NCBI GenBank assembly: GCA_934518555.1
Contig: CAKSXW010000033.1
Span: forward strand, 1 to 20,623
DNA from: an uncultured Faecalibacterium sp.
GTDB taxonomy: Bacteria > Bacillota > Clostridia > Oscillospirales > Ruminococcaceae
Reading direction: 5' to 3'
Length of the DNA: 20,623 bases
The notes under the pieces were generated by a model. It had not been told where the DNA came from. It did no database searches and was given only the letters and a program-made list of their open reading frames with translations. Positions 1 through 7,169 of the stretch are shown in pieces. The position numbers and the translations under genes are program-made. Position 1 is the first letter of the stretch, and each line of letters opens with the position of its first letter.

Positions 1-1184
1 GGGCTGATCTCCACGGGGTAGTCGTAGATGAAGGTGGGCTGGATCAGCTTGTCCTCCACAAAGGCGTCGAAGAACTCCGCCAGGATGGCGCCCTTGGTGG
101 GCACCTCCGGCAGCTCCACCTTGTGGGCCTTGGCGGCAGCGATGGCATCCTCGTCAGACTTCCAGTCGTTGAAGTCCACGCCGGAGTACTTCTTCACGGC
201 CTCGATCATGGTCAGGCGCTCCCAGTGGCCCATGTCGATCTGCTTGCCCTGGTAAGGGATCACCAGGCTGCCGCAGATCTTCAGGGCCAGACGCTTGTAC
301 AGCTCCTCCACCAGATCCATCATGCCGTGGAAATCGGTAAAGGCCTGGTACAGCTCAATGGAGGTGAACTCCGGGTTGTGCTTGGGGTCCATGCCCTCGT
401 TGCGGAAGATGCGGCCCACTTCGTACACCCGGTCCATGCCGCCCACGATGAGACGCTTCAGGTACAGCTCGGTCTCGATGCGGAGCACCATGTCCATGTT
501 CAGGCTGTTGTGGTGGGTGTAGAAGGGGCGGGCAGAGGCGCCGATCTCAAAGGGGGTCAGGATGGGGGTGTCCACCTCCAAAAAGCCCTTCTCGTCCAGG
601 TAAGCCCGGATCTCCTTCAGGATCTGGCTGCGCTTGACGAAGGTGTCCTTTACCTCCGGGTTGGCGATCAGGTCCACATACCGCTGGCGATACCGCATCT
701 CGGTGTCAGTCAGGCCGTGGAACTTCTCCGGCAGGGGGCGCAGGCTCTTGGCCAGCAGGGTCAGCTCCGTGGCGCGCACGCTGAGCTCGCCGGTCTTGGT
801 GCGGAACACCTCACCCTTGACGCCAATGATGTCGCCCACGTCCAGCTTTTTGAAAGCGGCGTAGGCCTCGTCACCCAGCTCGTCCCGGCGGACATACAGC
901 TGGATATCGCCCTTGTCGTCCCGCAGGTGGGCAAAGCTGGCCTTGCCCATAACACGCTTGGACATCATGCGGCCAGCCAGGGCCACCAGCTTGCCGCTGT
1001 CGGTCTCGTTGGGCAGGTCCTTGTATTCCTCCTTCAGGTCTGCAGAGTATGCATCCTGGGGGAACTTGGTCAGGGTAAAGGGGTCGCTGCCAGCGGCCTG
1101 CAGGTCCGCCAGCTTCTGGCGGCGCACCTGCACCTGCTCGCTCTCAGACAGGCCCTGTGCAGGGTTCTTCTTTTGTTCTTCCAT
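1..1184 (-). CDS. lysS: Lysyl-tRNA synthetase (class II), 3' end cut by window edge
   Basis: It charges tRNA-Lys with lysine in the cytoplasm. Reading the minus strand from the ATG at 1184 gives 394 codons with no stop before the window edge. Bacterial LysRS is about 500 residues, so roughly the last 100, including class II motif 3, lie outside. An N-terminal OB-fold anticodon-binding region is followed by class II motif 2, seen as VGRIFRNEGMD then HNPEFTS, which is diagnostic for LysRS. The start is supported by AGGAGA just upstream. It lies only 13 bp after the greA stop, so the two are almost certainly co-transcribed, a pairing known in many Firmicutes. I see no T-box leader. Identification is secure; only the C-terminus is unknown. 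Confidence 0.96.
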   Translation of the reverse strand, partial: MEEQKKNPAQGLSESEQVQVRRQKLADLQAAGSDPFTLTKFPQDAYSADLKEEYKDLPNETDSGKLVALAGRMMSKRVMGKASFAHLRDDKGDIQLYVRRDELGDEAYAAFKKLDVGDIIGVKGEVFRTKTGELSVRATELTLLAKSLRPLPEKFHGLTDTEMRYRQRYVDLIANPEVKDTFVKRSQILKEIRAYLDEKGFLEVDTPILTPFEIGASARPFYTHHNSLNMDMVLRIETELYLKRLIVGGMDRVYEVGRIFRNEGMDPKHNPEFTSIELYQAFTDFHGMMDLVEELYKRLALKICGSLVIPYQGKQIDMGHWERLTMIEAVKKYSGVDFNDWKSDEDAIAAAKAHKVELPEVPTKGAILAEFFDAFVEDKLIQPTFIYDYPVEIS

Positions 1185-1197
1185 GGGTCTCTCCTAC

Positions 1198-1683
1198 TCA
1201 GTTTGCGGCATGGGTGATGCTCAGCACAGTGTACTCCACGGTGTGGCCGGTGGGCAGCAGCACCTCGGCGGTCTCGCCCACAGCCTTGCCCAGCAGGGCG
1301 TGGCCCACGGGGCTCTCATCGCTGATCTTGCCGTTCAGGGGGTCCGCCTCAGTGCGGCCCACGATATCGTATTCCTCGGTCTCGTCATCGCCGGTCATCC
1401 GGATGGTGACGTGGGTGCCCACAGACACGTTGTCCACGCTCAGCTCGCTCTCGTCGATGATGACAGCGTTCTTGATCATCTGCTCCAGCTCGGTGATGCG
1501 GTTCTCCACCAGGCCCTGGGTGTTCTTAGCCTCGTCGTACTCGCTGTTTTCCGACAGGTCACCGTGGCTGCGGGCCTCTTTGATCTCCTCAGCCAGCTCT
1601 TTGCGGCGGACGGTCTTGAGGTATTCCAGTTCATCCTGCATGGCCTTCAGGCCAGCGGCGGACATCTTGATCTCTTGTGCCAT
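1198..1683 (-). CDS. greA: Transcript cleavage/elongation factor GreA
   Basis: GreA binds the secondary channel of RNA polymerase and stimulates cleavage of backtracked RNA so stalled complexes can resume. The product is 161 residues, normal for the family. The N-terminal coiled-coil hairpin (about residues 8-75) carries the tip motif DLSENSEYDEAK with the acidic residues D42 and E45 that coordinate the catalytic magnesium. The C-terminal FKBP-like domain follows, with SPVGHALLGKAVGE and a beta-strand end. The chosen ATG (MAQEIK) is preceded by AAGGAGA. An in-frame ATG at 1743 would add 20 residues, but it lies almost on the predicted transcription start and lacks a ribosome binding site. It is first gene of the greA-lysS operon and has a near-consensus promoter. 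Confidence 0.96.
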   Translation of the reverse strand: MAQEIKMSAAGLKAMQDELEYLKTVRRKELAEEIKEARSHGDLSENSEYDEAKNTQGLVENRITELEQMIKNAVIIDESELSVDNVSVGTHVTIRMTGDDETEEYDIVGRTEADPLNGKISDESPVGHALLGKAVGETAEVLLPTGHTVEYTVLSITHAAN

Positions 1684-1755
1684 TTTGAGAATCTCTCCTT
1701 GTTTATTGTTTTGCACAAAGGCAAAGCTGCATAGTAATGCCATTTTGACTACACC

Positions 1756-1784
1756 ATTATAATAGCAAGCCGGGGCCTTGTCAA
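1756..1784 (-). promoter_or_regulatory. Promoter of greA-lysS
   Basis: On the minus strand TTGACA (1779-1784) is followed after exactly 17 bp by TATAAT (1756-1761), a perfect match to the sigma-A consensus in both boxes. Transcription would start near 1749, giving a 5' leader of about 66 nt before the greA ATG at 1683. Confidence 0.88.
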
Positions 1785-1857
1785 CAAAAAAGGCGGCATA
1801 CAGCAGAAAAAGCCACGGCCCCTGGCCCAGGCAAAGGCAGCAGGCCCCAGCCCACGC

Positions 1858-1898
1858 AAAAAGCCCCGCCGGCAGAGGGAAAGGTGCCGACAGGGCTT
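1858..1898 (-). terminator. Rho-independent terminator of the EF-G-like gene
   Basis: On the minus strand AAGCCCTGTCGGCA (1885-1898) can pair over all 14 positions, two of them G-U, with TGCCGGCGGGGCTT (1861-1874) around a 10-nt loop. Five U residues follow. It lies about 54 nt after the stop of the EF-G-like gene and before the greA promoter, so it separates the two minus-strand units. Confidence 0.85.
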
Positions 1899-1951
1899 GG
1901 TGAAAATGTCTTATTCAGGAAATTCCCTCATCTGGGGCAAAAAGACGGGGA

Positions 1952-4036
1952 TCAGTCGTCTGCAGCCTCGTCCAGGTTGCCCAGCTTCTTGGCCTGCTCC
2001 ACCACGGCAGGTACCAGCATCTCGGGCAGGATCTCGTACCGGGCAAACTCGGTGGTAAACCAGCCCCGGCCCTGGGTAGTCTGCCGGATGAAGGTGGTAA
2101 AGTTGGCCAGCTCGGCCAGCGGCACCTCGGCGATGATGGTCTGGAGGCCCTCCTCGTCAGGCTCCATACCCAGCACACGGCCCCGACGCTTGGTCACATC
2201 GCCCATGATGTCACCGGTGTTGTCATTGGGCACATGGGCCTTCAGGGTGTGGATGGGCTCCAGGATCACGGGGCCAGCCTCGGGCATAGCGGCCTTGTAA
2301 GCCAGCTTGGCGGCCATGATAAAGGCCATTTCAGAGCTGTCCACCGGATGGTAGCTGCCGTCCAGCAGGGTGGCCTTCAGGCCCACCACCGGGTAACCGG
2401 CCAGCACGCCCTTTTCGGCAGCCAGGCGAACGCCCTTTTCCACAGCAGGGAAGAAGTTCTTGGGCACGCTACCGCCGAACACCTTCTCCTCAAACACCAC
2501 CTGCTCGCTGTCGCAGGGATCAAAGTTGATGATAACATCACCGAACTGGCCGTGGCCGCCGGTCTGCTTCTTGTGGCGGCCCTGCTTCTGGCAGGCCTTG
2601 CGGATGGACTCACGGTAAGCGATACGGGGAGTTTCCAGGCCGATCTCCACGCCGAACTTGTTCTTCAGCTTGGCCTTCACCACGTCCAGGTGCTGCTCGC
2701 CCAGGCCGCCGATGACCTGCTGATGGGTCTCGGCGTTGTTGATGTAGCACAGGGTGGGGTCTTCTTCCATCAGACGGGCCAGTGCACTGGAGATCTTGCC
2801 CTCGTCCCCCTTCTTGGCCACGGTAACTGCCATGAACAGGCTGGGCTTGGGGAACACAGGAGCCGGCAGCTTGACCACACGGTCGGCGTCGCACAGGGTG
2901 TCGCCGGTCTTGGCACTTACCAGCTTGGCCACTGCGCCGATATCACCGGCACCGATGCCGTCGTTATCCAGCTGCTTTTTGCCCATGATGGTCAGGGGCT
3001 TGGAGATCTTTTCCACCTCACCGGTACGGGCATTGGTCAGGGGCTCGCCGGCGGTGACCTTGCCGCTGACCACTCGCAGGTAGCTCAGCTTGCCCACAAA
3101 GGGATCGGCCACGGTCTTAAAGACGTAGGCAGCAGTGGGCTCGCTTTCGGTGCAGTGGAGCTCCACAGGCTCGCCGTTGGTGTCCTCAGCCATGGTGCAG
3201 GCCTCGTGCTCCGGGCTGGGCAGCAGCTTGTGCATATTGAACAGCAGCATATCCAGAGCCTGCTGGTTCACGGCACTGCCGCAGAACACGGGGGTGATCA
3301 GGCCGTCCTTGACGCCCTTCCGCATTCCTTCCACCACTTCCTCGGTGGTAAAGGGCTCGCCGCCAAAGAACTTTTCCATCAGCTCATCGTCGGTCTCGGC
3401 AATGGCCTCGCTCATGGCCTCAATGAGGCCCTGGAAGCGGTGGCCGATGTCCGGCAGGTCCACCTGGATTTGCTTGCCGCTCTCGTACTTGAAGGCCTTC
3501 TGGCTGAACAGGTTGATGTACACCGGGGTGCCGTCATCCAGCTTGGCAGGCACCACGCAGGGGCAGACGGTGGAGCCGAACTTGATCTTCATATCCTCCA
3601 GGATCTTGAAGTAGTTGGCGTTCTCCAGATCGCACTTGGAGACAAAAACCATGGTGGCCTTGTTGTTCTTGCGGGCCAGCTGGAAAGCCTTCTCCGCGCC
3701 CACGGTAACGCCGCTGCGGCCGGACACCACCACCAGCACGCTCTCGGCGGCGCGGATGCCCTCGTACTCACCGGCCTCAAAGTCGAACAGGCCCGGTGCA
3801 TCGATCAGGTTGTACTTGATGCCCTCGTACTCCACCGGCACCACAGACGCCGACAGGCTGGCCTTGCGCTTTGCTTCCTCGGGGTCAAAGTCCGAAATCG
3901 TGGTGCCGTCCTCGACCCGGCCCATACGCTCGGCAGCGCCCGAAAAATAGACCAGCGCCTCGGTGAGCGTGGTCTTGCCGCTGCCGGCATGACCGGCAAT
4001 CAGGATATTGCGGATGTTGTTGCTTGCGTATTTCAT
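1952..4036 (-). CDS. Elongation factor G paralogue (EF-G-2 type translational GTPase)
   Basis: This is a 694-residue translational GTPase, full length for the EF-G family. The G domain shows P-loop GHAGSGKT (residues 15-22), DAPG (79-82), SKCD in place of NKxD, and CGSA. The GQFGDV and GGSVPKNFFPAVEKG region of domain IV and the C-terminal domain V are present. Classical EF-G has AHVDAGKT and DTPGH; here the catalytic histidine position is Leu83 and switch I lacks the RGITI signature. This matches the second EF-G subfamily (such as Thermus EF-G-2) rather than housekeeping FusA, whose gene should lie elsewhere. It may act in translocation under special conditions or in ribosome rescue; the role is not known. 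The start ATG at 4036 has GAGGG upstream; an upstream GTG at 4114 overlaps the promoter. It is monocistronic, ended by the terminator at 1858-1898. Confidence 0.9.
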   Translation of the reverse strand: MKYASNNIRNILIAGHAGSGKTTLTEALVYFSGAAERMGRVEDGTTISDFDPEEAKRKASLSASVVPVEYEGIKYNLIDAPGLFDFEAGEYEGIRAAESVLVVVSGRSGVTVGAEKAFQLARKNNKATMVFVSKCDLENANYFKILEDMKIKFGSTVCPCVVPAKLDDGTPVYINLFSQKAFKYESGKQIQVDLPDIGHRFQGLIEAMSEAIAETDDELMEKFFGGEPFTTEEVVEGMRKGVKDGLITPVFCGSAVNQQALDMLLFNMHKLLPSPEHEACTMAEDTNGEPVELHCTESEPTAAYVFKTVADPFVGKLSYLRVVSGKVTAGEPLTNARTGEVEKISKPLTIMGKKQLDNDGIGAGDIGAVAKLVSAKTGDTLCDADRVVKLPAPVFPKPSLFMAVTVAKKGDEGKISSALARLMEEDPTLCYINNAETHQQVIGGLGEQHLDVVKAKLKNKFGVEIGLETPRIAYRESIRKACQKQGRHKKQTGGHGQFGDVIINFDPCDSEQVVFEEKVFGGSVPKNFFPAVEKGVRLAAEKGVLAGYPVVGLKATLLDGSYHPVDSSEMAFIMAAKLAYKAAMPEAGPVILEPIHTLKAHVPNDNTGDIMGDVTKRRGRVLGMEPDEEGLQTIIAEVPLAELANFTTFIRQTTQGRGWFTTEFARYEILPEMLVPAVVEQAKKLGNLDEAADD

Positions 4037-4102
4037 ATCGGTTTTTCCCTCATTTCCGCCGCACGGAGCATTCTCTCCGCTTTTGTGGCATATTTTACAA
4101 AG

Positions 4103-4131
4103 ATAATACCACACTCAAAACGATTTTTAAA
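4103..4131 (-). promoter_or_regulatory. Extended -10 promoter of the EF-G-like gene
   Basis: On the minus strand the extended -10 TGGTATTAT occupies 4103-4111. A weak -35, TTTAAA (4126-4131), lies 17 bp upstream. The -35 sits inside the spacer of the inverted repeat at 4118-4141. The leader would be about 60 nt. Promoter position is inferred from motif match only. Confidence 0.5.
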
Positions 4132-4141
4132 TATATCGTTT
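4118..4141. repeat. Inverted repeat AAACGAT-N10-ATCGTTT, candidate operator
   Basis: AAACGAT (4118-4124) and ATCGTTT (4135-4141) form a perfect 7-bp inverted repeat with a 10-bp AT-only spacer, the size of a dimeric regulator site. It straddles the -35 of the EF-G-like gene. No regulator can be named. Confidence 0.4.
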
Positions 4142-4201
4142 GAAAAAAGCCGGTCGAATGCCTGCCAAACTTCAGGGCAGTGTTTTGTGCAAGTTGACAT
4201 T

Positions 4202-4215
4202 GGGAAAGCTTTCCC
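4202..4215. repeat. 14-bp perfect palindrome GGGAAAGCTTTCCC
   Basis: A perfect 14-bp palindrome with no spacer, lying in the 160-bp stretch between the divergent promoters of the EF-G-like gene and the small peptide gene, three bases after a TTGACA hexamer that has no matching -10. It could be a protein-binding site; function unknown. Confidence 0.35.
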
Positions 4216-4230
4216 CGCAGAAAAAGCATG

Positions 4231-4271
4231 CCCCCGGTGCCGCACACAGGTGCGATGCCGGGGGTGTTTTC
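4231..4271. terminator. Strong hairpin with short U-rich tail, possible terminator
   Basis: CCCCCGG (4231-4237) pairs with CCGGGGG (4258-4264), continued inward by CGCAC/GTGCG around an ACAG loop, nearly 15 paired positions. The plus strand continues TGTTTTC; on the minus strand the tail is TTTTT a few bases away. No gene that it would terminate is visible on either side, so it could insulate the divergent promoters or end an unseen small RNA. Confidence 0.45.
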
Positions 4272-4272
4272 G

Positions 4273-4301
4273 TTGCAAAGCGTATGATTTTATGGTATGC
4301 T
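4273..4301 (+). promoter_or_regulatory. Promoter of the small hydrophobic peptide gene
   Basis: TTGCAA (4273-4278), a 17-bp spacer and TATGCT (4296-4301), with TGG directly before the -10. Transcription would start near 4308, at the base of the first leader hairpin. Confidence 0.65.
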
Positions 4302-4306
4302 GTAGA

Positions 4307-4432
4307 TGCCGCTTCGGCGGCAATCAGGTGCTGATTGCATAATCGGTGGTCTAGCTCCTTCCGGCTGCGCGCCAGAGGGGACGAAAAACTTTTTGCTTCC
4401 CCTGACGCGAAAGCGGAAAGGGGGGATGCCTC
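4307..4432 (+). promoter_or_regulatory. Highly structured 5' leader with a masked ribosome binding site
   Basis: Three nested structures are visible. TGCCGC-TTCG-GCGGCA (4307-4322) is a UUCG hairpin. GCAATCAG-GTG-CTGATTGC (4320-4338) is a perfect 8-bp hairpin sharing three bases with the first, so the two compete. Then AGGGGA (4376-4381) pairs with TCCCCT (4398-4403), and CTCCTTCCG (4355-4363) can pair with CGGAAAGG (4414-4421), which includes the start of the AAAGGGGGG ribosome binding site of the small ORF. A leader this folded for a 33-codon ORF suggests translational control, as seen for type I toxin mRNAs. Confidence 0.55.
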
Positions 4433-4534
4433 ATGACGTTTGAACAGGTCGTGCTGCTGCTCACGCTTCTTGGCGGAGCAGTGTACATTACCTTCGAGAT
4501 CACATGGACGATTTCCAACGGCAAAAAGAAATGA
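4433..4534 (+). CDS. 33-residue hydrophobic membrane peptide, function unknown
   Basis: A short ORF with its own promoter, AAAGGGGGG ribosome binding site about 8 nt before the ATG, and its own terminator. The peptide begins MTFEQVVLLLTLLGG, has one hydrophobic stretch (residues 5-27) able to cross the membrane, and ends in a basic tail NGKKK. Small peptides of this shape occur as holin-like or type I toxin peptides in Firmicutes, but I cannot place it in a named family. The stop codon lies inside the left arm of the terminator hairpin. I saw no convincing antisense promoter that would make an antitoxin RNA. The expression signals make a real gene likely; the toxin reading is inference. Confidence 0.65.
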   Translation: MTFEQVVLLLTLLGGAVYITFEITWTISNGKKK

Positions 4535-4570
4535 CCGCTCATGCCCTCAGAAAGCAAGCGGTCATTCTTT
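4531..4570 (+). terminator. Terminator of the small peptide gene
   Basis: ATGACCGCT (4531-4539) pairs perfectly with AGCGGTCAT (4557-4565) around a 17-nt loop, followed by TCTTT. The left arm overlaps the stop codon of the 33-residue ORF. Confidence 0.7.
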
Positions 4571-4601
4571 ACGACTGATTAGCCGGATGAGGAGCTGACC
4601 A

Positions 4602-4632
4602 TTGCAGTCAGTGCCTTCTCTATTGGTAGTAT
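4602..4632 (+). promoter_or_regulatory. Probable promoter of the dCMP deaminase gene
   Basis: Extended -10 TGGTAGTAT (4624-4632), with TTGCAG (4602-4607) 19 bp upstream as a poor -35. A short inverted repeat, CTGAC-N7-GTCAG (4595-4611), overlaps the -35. The start of transcription would be near 4639, giving a leader of about 55 nt. Confidence 0.45.
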
Positions 4633-4693
4633 AGTGGATTTTTCCGGGTTTGTCAAGGGCGGACCCTGTGGGAATATAGGAGGATTTCTAACG

Positions 4694-5173
4694 ATGAAAC
4701 GCACGGATTATATCAACTGGGATGAGTATTTTATGGGCATTGCTCTGCTGACCGCCATGCGGTCCAAGGACCCCAACAGCCAGGTGGGTGCCTGCATCGT
4801 CAGCCCGGAAAACAAGATCCTTTCGCTGGGCTACAACGGCATGCCCATGGGGTGCAGCGACGATGAGATGCCCTGGGAACGAGAGGGGGAGCCGCTGCAG
4901 ACCAAGTATATGTACGTCTGCCATGCAGAGCTCAACGCCATCCTCAACAGTGCCCACAACAACCTGAAAGGGGCCCGGGTGTATGTGACCCTGTTCCCCT
5001 GCAACGAGTGCACCAAGGCCATCATCCAGTCCGGCATTGCCGAGGTGGTGTATTACGGGGATAAGTACCATGACAGTGATTCCAGCGTAGCTGCACGGTT
5101 TATGTTCCAGCACGCAGGGGTCAAACTGACTCCCTATACCCCCAGCGGACGCAAGGCAGAGCTGGACCTGTAA
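4694..5173 (+). CDS. Deoxycytidylate (dCMP) deaminase family protein
   Basis: The 159-residue product belongs to the zinc-dependent cytidine/deoxycytidylate deaminase fold. The zinc site is complete: HAE at 77-79 (His ligand, catalytic Glu79) and PCNEC at 102-106 (Cys103 and Cys106 ligands). The early motif [25 protein letters not shown] and the GYNGMP segment are typical of dCMP deaminases (ComEB-like), which make dUMP for thymidylate synthesis. The ATG at 4694 is chosen because AGGAGG (4678-4683) sits 10 nt upstream; an in-frame ATG at 4634 has none. It is followed by the argF promoter after a short gap with no clear terminator, so some read-through is possible. Family is certain; the exact substrate is inferred. 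Confidence 0.9.
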   Translation: MKRTDYINWDEYFMGIALLTAMRSKDPNSQVGACIVSPENKILSLGYNGMPMGCSDDEMPWEREGEPLQTKYMYVCHAELNAILNSAHNNLKGARVYVTLFPCNECTKAIIQSGIAEVVYYGDKYHDSDSSVAARFMFQHAGVKLTPYTPSGRKAELDL

Positions 5174-5191
5174 CAAGCTGGGAGCTGCCCC

Positions 5192-5220
5192 TTGACCTTG
5201 GGACTCTATCGTACTATAAT
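5192..5220 (+). promoter_or_regulatory. Promoter of argF
   Basis: TTGACC (5192-5197), 17-bp spacer and consensus TATAAT (5215-5220). Transcription would start near 5227. An inverted repeat CTCTAT-N9-ATAGAG (5204-5224) covers the spacer and -10, as a repressor operator would. Confidence 0.85.
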
Positions 5221-5224
5221 AGAG
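5204..5224. repeat. Inverted repeat CTCTAT-N9-ATAGAG over the argF -10
   Basis: Perfect 6-bp arms in a 21-bp site that overlaps the core promoter. An ArgR site would be expected at argF, but the arms do not match the usual TGAAT/ATTCA half-sites, so the regulator is open. A further AT-rich imperfect repeat lies at 5234-5276. Confidence 0.4.
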
Positions 5225-5276
5225 CTATCGCACGTATAAATATGCATCGTAGCGTGAATAGAGGGGAATATATACA

Positions 5277-6272
5277 ATGAGCCTGAAAAATCGCAGTTTT
5301 CTGAAACTTCTGGATTACACCCCTGCGGAGATGGGGGAGCTGTTGGACCTGGCAGCGGAGCTGAAGGCCAAAAAGAAGGCTGGCATCCGTCACGACCAGC
5401 TCCGGGGCAAGAATATTGCCCTGATCTTTGAAAAGACCTCCACCCGTACTCGCTGCAGCTTTGAGGTGGCAGCCCACGACCTGGGCATGGAGGTGACCTA
5501 CCTGGACCCCTCCGGCAGCCAGATCGGCAAAAAGGAGTCCATTGCCGACACTGCCCGGGTGCTGGGCCGGATGTTTGACGGCATCGAGTACCGGGGCTAT
5601 GGCCAGGAGATCGTAGAGGAGCTGGCCCATTACGCCGGTGTGCCGGTGTGGAACGGCCTGACCAATGAGTTCCACCCCACCCAGATCTTAGCGGATTTCC
5701 TTACCATCCGGGAGCATTTCGGTCATCTGAAGGATATCCACCTGGTATATTTTGGGGACGCCCGGTACAACATGGGCAACAGCCTGATGGTGGGCTGCGC
5801 CAAGATGGGCCTGCACTTTACCGCCTGTGCCCCCAAGGCCTACCAGCCGGACCCGGACCTGGTGGCCCAGTGCCAGGCCATCGCCGCCCAGACCGGGGCC
5901 ACCCTTACCTTTGAGGAGGACCCGGCCAAGGCTGCAAAGGGAGCCGACGTGCTGTACACCGATGTGTGGGTCTCCATGGGAGAGCCGGTAGAAGTATGGG
6001 CACAGCGGATCCAGGACCTGGCACCCTACCAGATCAACCAGCAGCTCATGAATATCGCAGGGCCCAAGGCTGTGTTTATGCACTGCCTGCCGGCCTACCA
6101 CGACCACAAGACTGCCGTGGGCAAGGAGATGGGCCAGCGGTTTGGCCGGGAGGCCATGGAGGTCACCGACGAAGTCTTTGAGGGTCCCCAGAGCATCGTG
6201 TTCGACGAGGCCGAGAACCGGATGCACACCATCAAGGCCGTAATGGCAGCTACCCTGGGCTACCAGGAATAA
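5277..6272 (+). CDS. argF: Ornithine carbamoyltransferase
   Basis: It joins carbamoyl phosphate and ornithine to give citrulline in arginine synthesis. The 331-residue product is full length. The carbamoyl phosphate site STRTR lies at 55-59 and HPTQ at 133-136. The ornithine loop DVWVSMGE (229-236) and HCLPA (269-273) mark it as ornithine rather than aspartate carbamoyltransferase, which would carry HPLP. The ATG has GAGGGG 10 nt upstream. No other arginine gene is nearby, but carA-carB, source of its carbamoyl phosphate, lie 6 kb downstream. Catabolic ArcB enzymes look very similar; absence of arcA or arcC here favours the biosynthetic role. Confidence 0.93.
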   Translation: MSLKNRSFLKLLDYTPAEMGELLDLAAELKAKKKAGIRHDQLRGKNIALIFEKTSTRTRCSFEVAAHDLGMEVTYLDPSGSQIGKKESIADTARVLGRMFDGIEYRGYGQEIVEELAHYAGVPVWNGLTNEFHPTQILADFLTIREHFGHLKDIHLVYFGDARYNMGNSLMVGCAKMGLHFTACAPKAYQPDPDLVAQCQAIAAQTGATLTFEEDPAKAAKGADVLYTDVWVSMGEPVEVWAQRIQDLAPYQINQQLMNIAGPKAVFMHCLPAYHDHKTAVGKEMGQRFGREAMEVTDEVFEGPQSIVFDEAENRMHTIKAVMAATLGYQE

Positions 6273-6293
6273 AGAGGGTTTTTGCACAAAAAT

Positions 6294-6333
6294 ACAGCCG
6301 CCGGGCAGAAGCTGCTGCCCGGCGGCTGTTTGC
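6294..6333. terminator. Shared bidirectional terminator between argF and cysE
   Basis: ACAGCCGCCGGGCAG (6294-6308) pairs perfectly over 15 bp with CTGCCCGGCGGCTGT (6315-6329), loop AAGCTG. The plus strand continues TTTGCG; the minus strand continues with five U after one base, so it serves the convergent cysE best and argF adequately. Confidence 0.85.
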
Positions 6334-6350
6334 GTAAATGCGGCAGAGGA

Positions 6351-7022
6351 TCACTCTTTTTGCCGCTTGGTGATCTGATGGGGCGAAGGGGGGATATCCC
6401 CCTGGGCAGCCTTTTCCAGCAGGCTCAGGCGGCGGTCCAGGTCCGTGAGCCGCTGGGAGACCACATCCGGCAGATCCTGCTGATCCAGGTCGTCAGCCGG
6501 GATCACGGCCTTGTTGTTGATGCGGACCACCTCGGCAGGCACGCCTACGGCGGTGCAGTTGGCCGGCAGGTTCCGCAGCACCACGCTGCCGGAGCCGATA
6601 CGGGCGTTGTCCCCGATGTACACCGGGCCCAGCACCTTGGTGCCGGCACCGATCAGCACGTTGTTGCCCAGGGTGGGGTGACGTTTGCCGGTGTCCTTGC
6701 CGGTGCCGCCCAGGGTCACGCCGTGGTAGATGGTGCAGTTGTCTCCGATCTCACAGGTCTCGCCAAACACGATGCCCATGCCGTGGTCAATGAACAGGCA
6801 CTTGCCAATGGTGGCACCGGGATGGATCTCGATGCCGGTGCGGTGACGGCCCTTCTGGCTGACCCACCGGGCCAAGAAAAAATGCTTGTGCTGATACAGC
6901 CAGTGGGCAATGCGGTGGTAGACCAGGATGTGAAACCCGGGGTACAGCAGGACCACTTCCAGCACACTCCGTGCAGCAGGGTCCTTGCGCTGAATGTTCC
7001 GCGCATCTTCCAACAAACCCAT
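6351..7022 (-). CDS. cysE: Serine O-acetyltransferase
   Basis: It transfers acetyl from acetyl-CoA to serine, the first step of cysteine synthesis. The 223-residue product is the shorter Firmicutes form. A helical N-terminal part (about 1-60) is followed by a left-handed beta-helix of hexapeptide repeats (about 62-165). The catalytic segment IDHGMGIVFGET (78-89) carries the Asp-His pair at 79-80; GVTLGGTGKD and RHPTLG (115-119) form the acetyl-CoA loop, and GVPAEVV closes the helix. The C-terminal 50 residues are polar and helical. The start at 7022 is supported by AGAGAGGG upstream; an in-frame ATG at 7100 has no such site and lies upstream of the predicted transcript. It is monocistronic, convergent with argF. 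Confidence 0.94.
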   Translation of the reverse strand: MGLLEDARNIQRKDPAARSVLEVVLLYPGFHILVYHRIAHWLYQHKHFFLARWVSQKGRHRTGIEIHPGATIGKCLFIDHGMGIVFGETCEIGDNCTIYHGVTLGGTGKDTGKRHPTLGNNVLIGAGTKVLGPVYIGDNARIGSGSVVLRNLPANCTAVGVPAEVVRINNKAVIPADDLDQQDLPDVVSQRLTDLDRRLSLLEKAAQGDIPPSPHQITKRQKE

Positions 7023-7095
7023 AAAATACCCTCTCTTTCCTGTGCACACCTGCAGCGCAGGCGGCAGACCATTCCTATAATAATGGTATAGCAGT

Positions 7096-7124
7096 ATCAT
7101 AGCACATCAGTGGAGTAATGTACA
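7096..7124 (-). promoter_or_regulatory. Probable promoter of cysE
   Basis: On the minus strand extended -10 TGCTATGAT (7096-7104) with TGTACA (7119-7124) 17 bp upstream. An inverted repeat CTATA-N7-TATAG (7075-7091) lies at the predicted start of transcription and might bind a cysteine regulator. No T-box or other riboswitch is visible. Confidence 0.5.
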
Positions 7125-7169
7125 GTGCCTTGCTAGGGATTGGCCCTGCTCCAGAGCCCAAATCCGACC

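Noticed and set aside
1684..1743. N-terminal extension of GreA by 20 residues
   Set aside because: The upstream ATG lies at the predicted start of transcription with no ribosome binding site, while the inner ATG has AAGGAGA and gives the normal family length.
1800..1857. Second terminator-like GC-rich stretch after the EF-G-like gene
   Set aside because: Only a 4-bp stem (GCCA/TGGC) before a T-run can be drawn; too weak beside the 14-bp hairpin next to it.
2234..4342. Plus-strand open frame of 702 codons opposite the EF-G-like gene
   Set aside because: Antisense shadow of a clearly homologous gene; composition is low-complexity-like and it runs through the promoters on the other strand.
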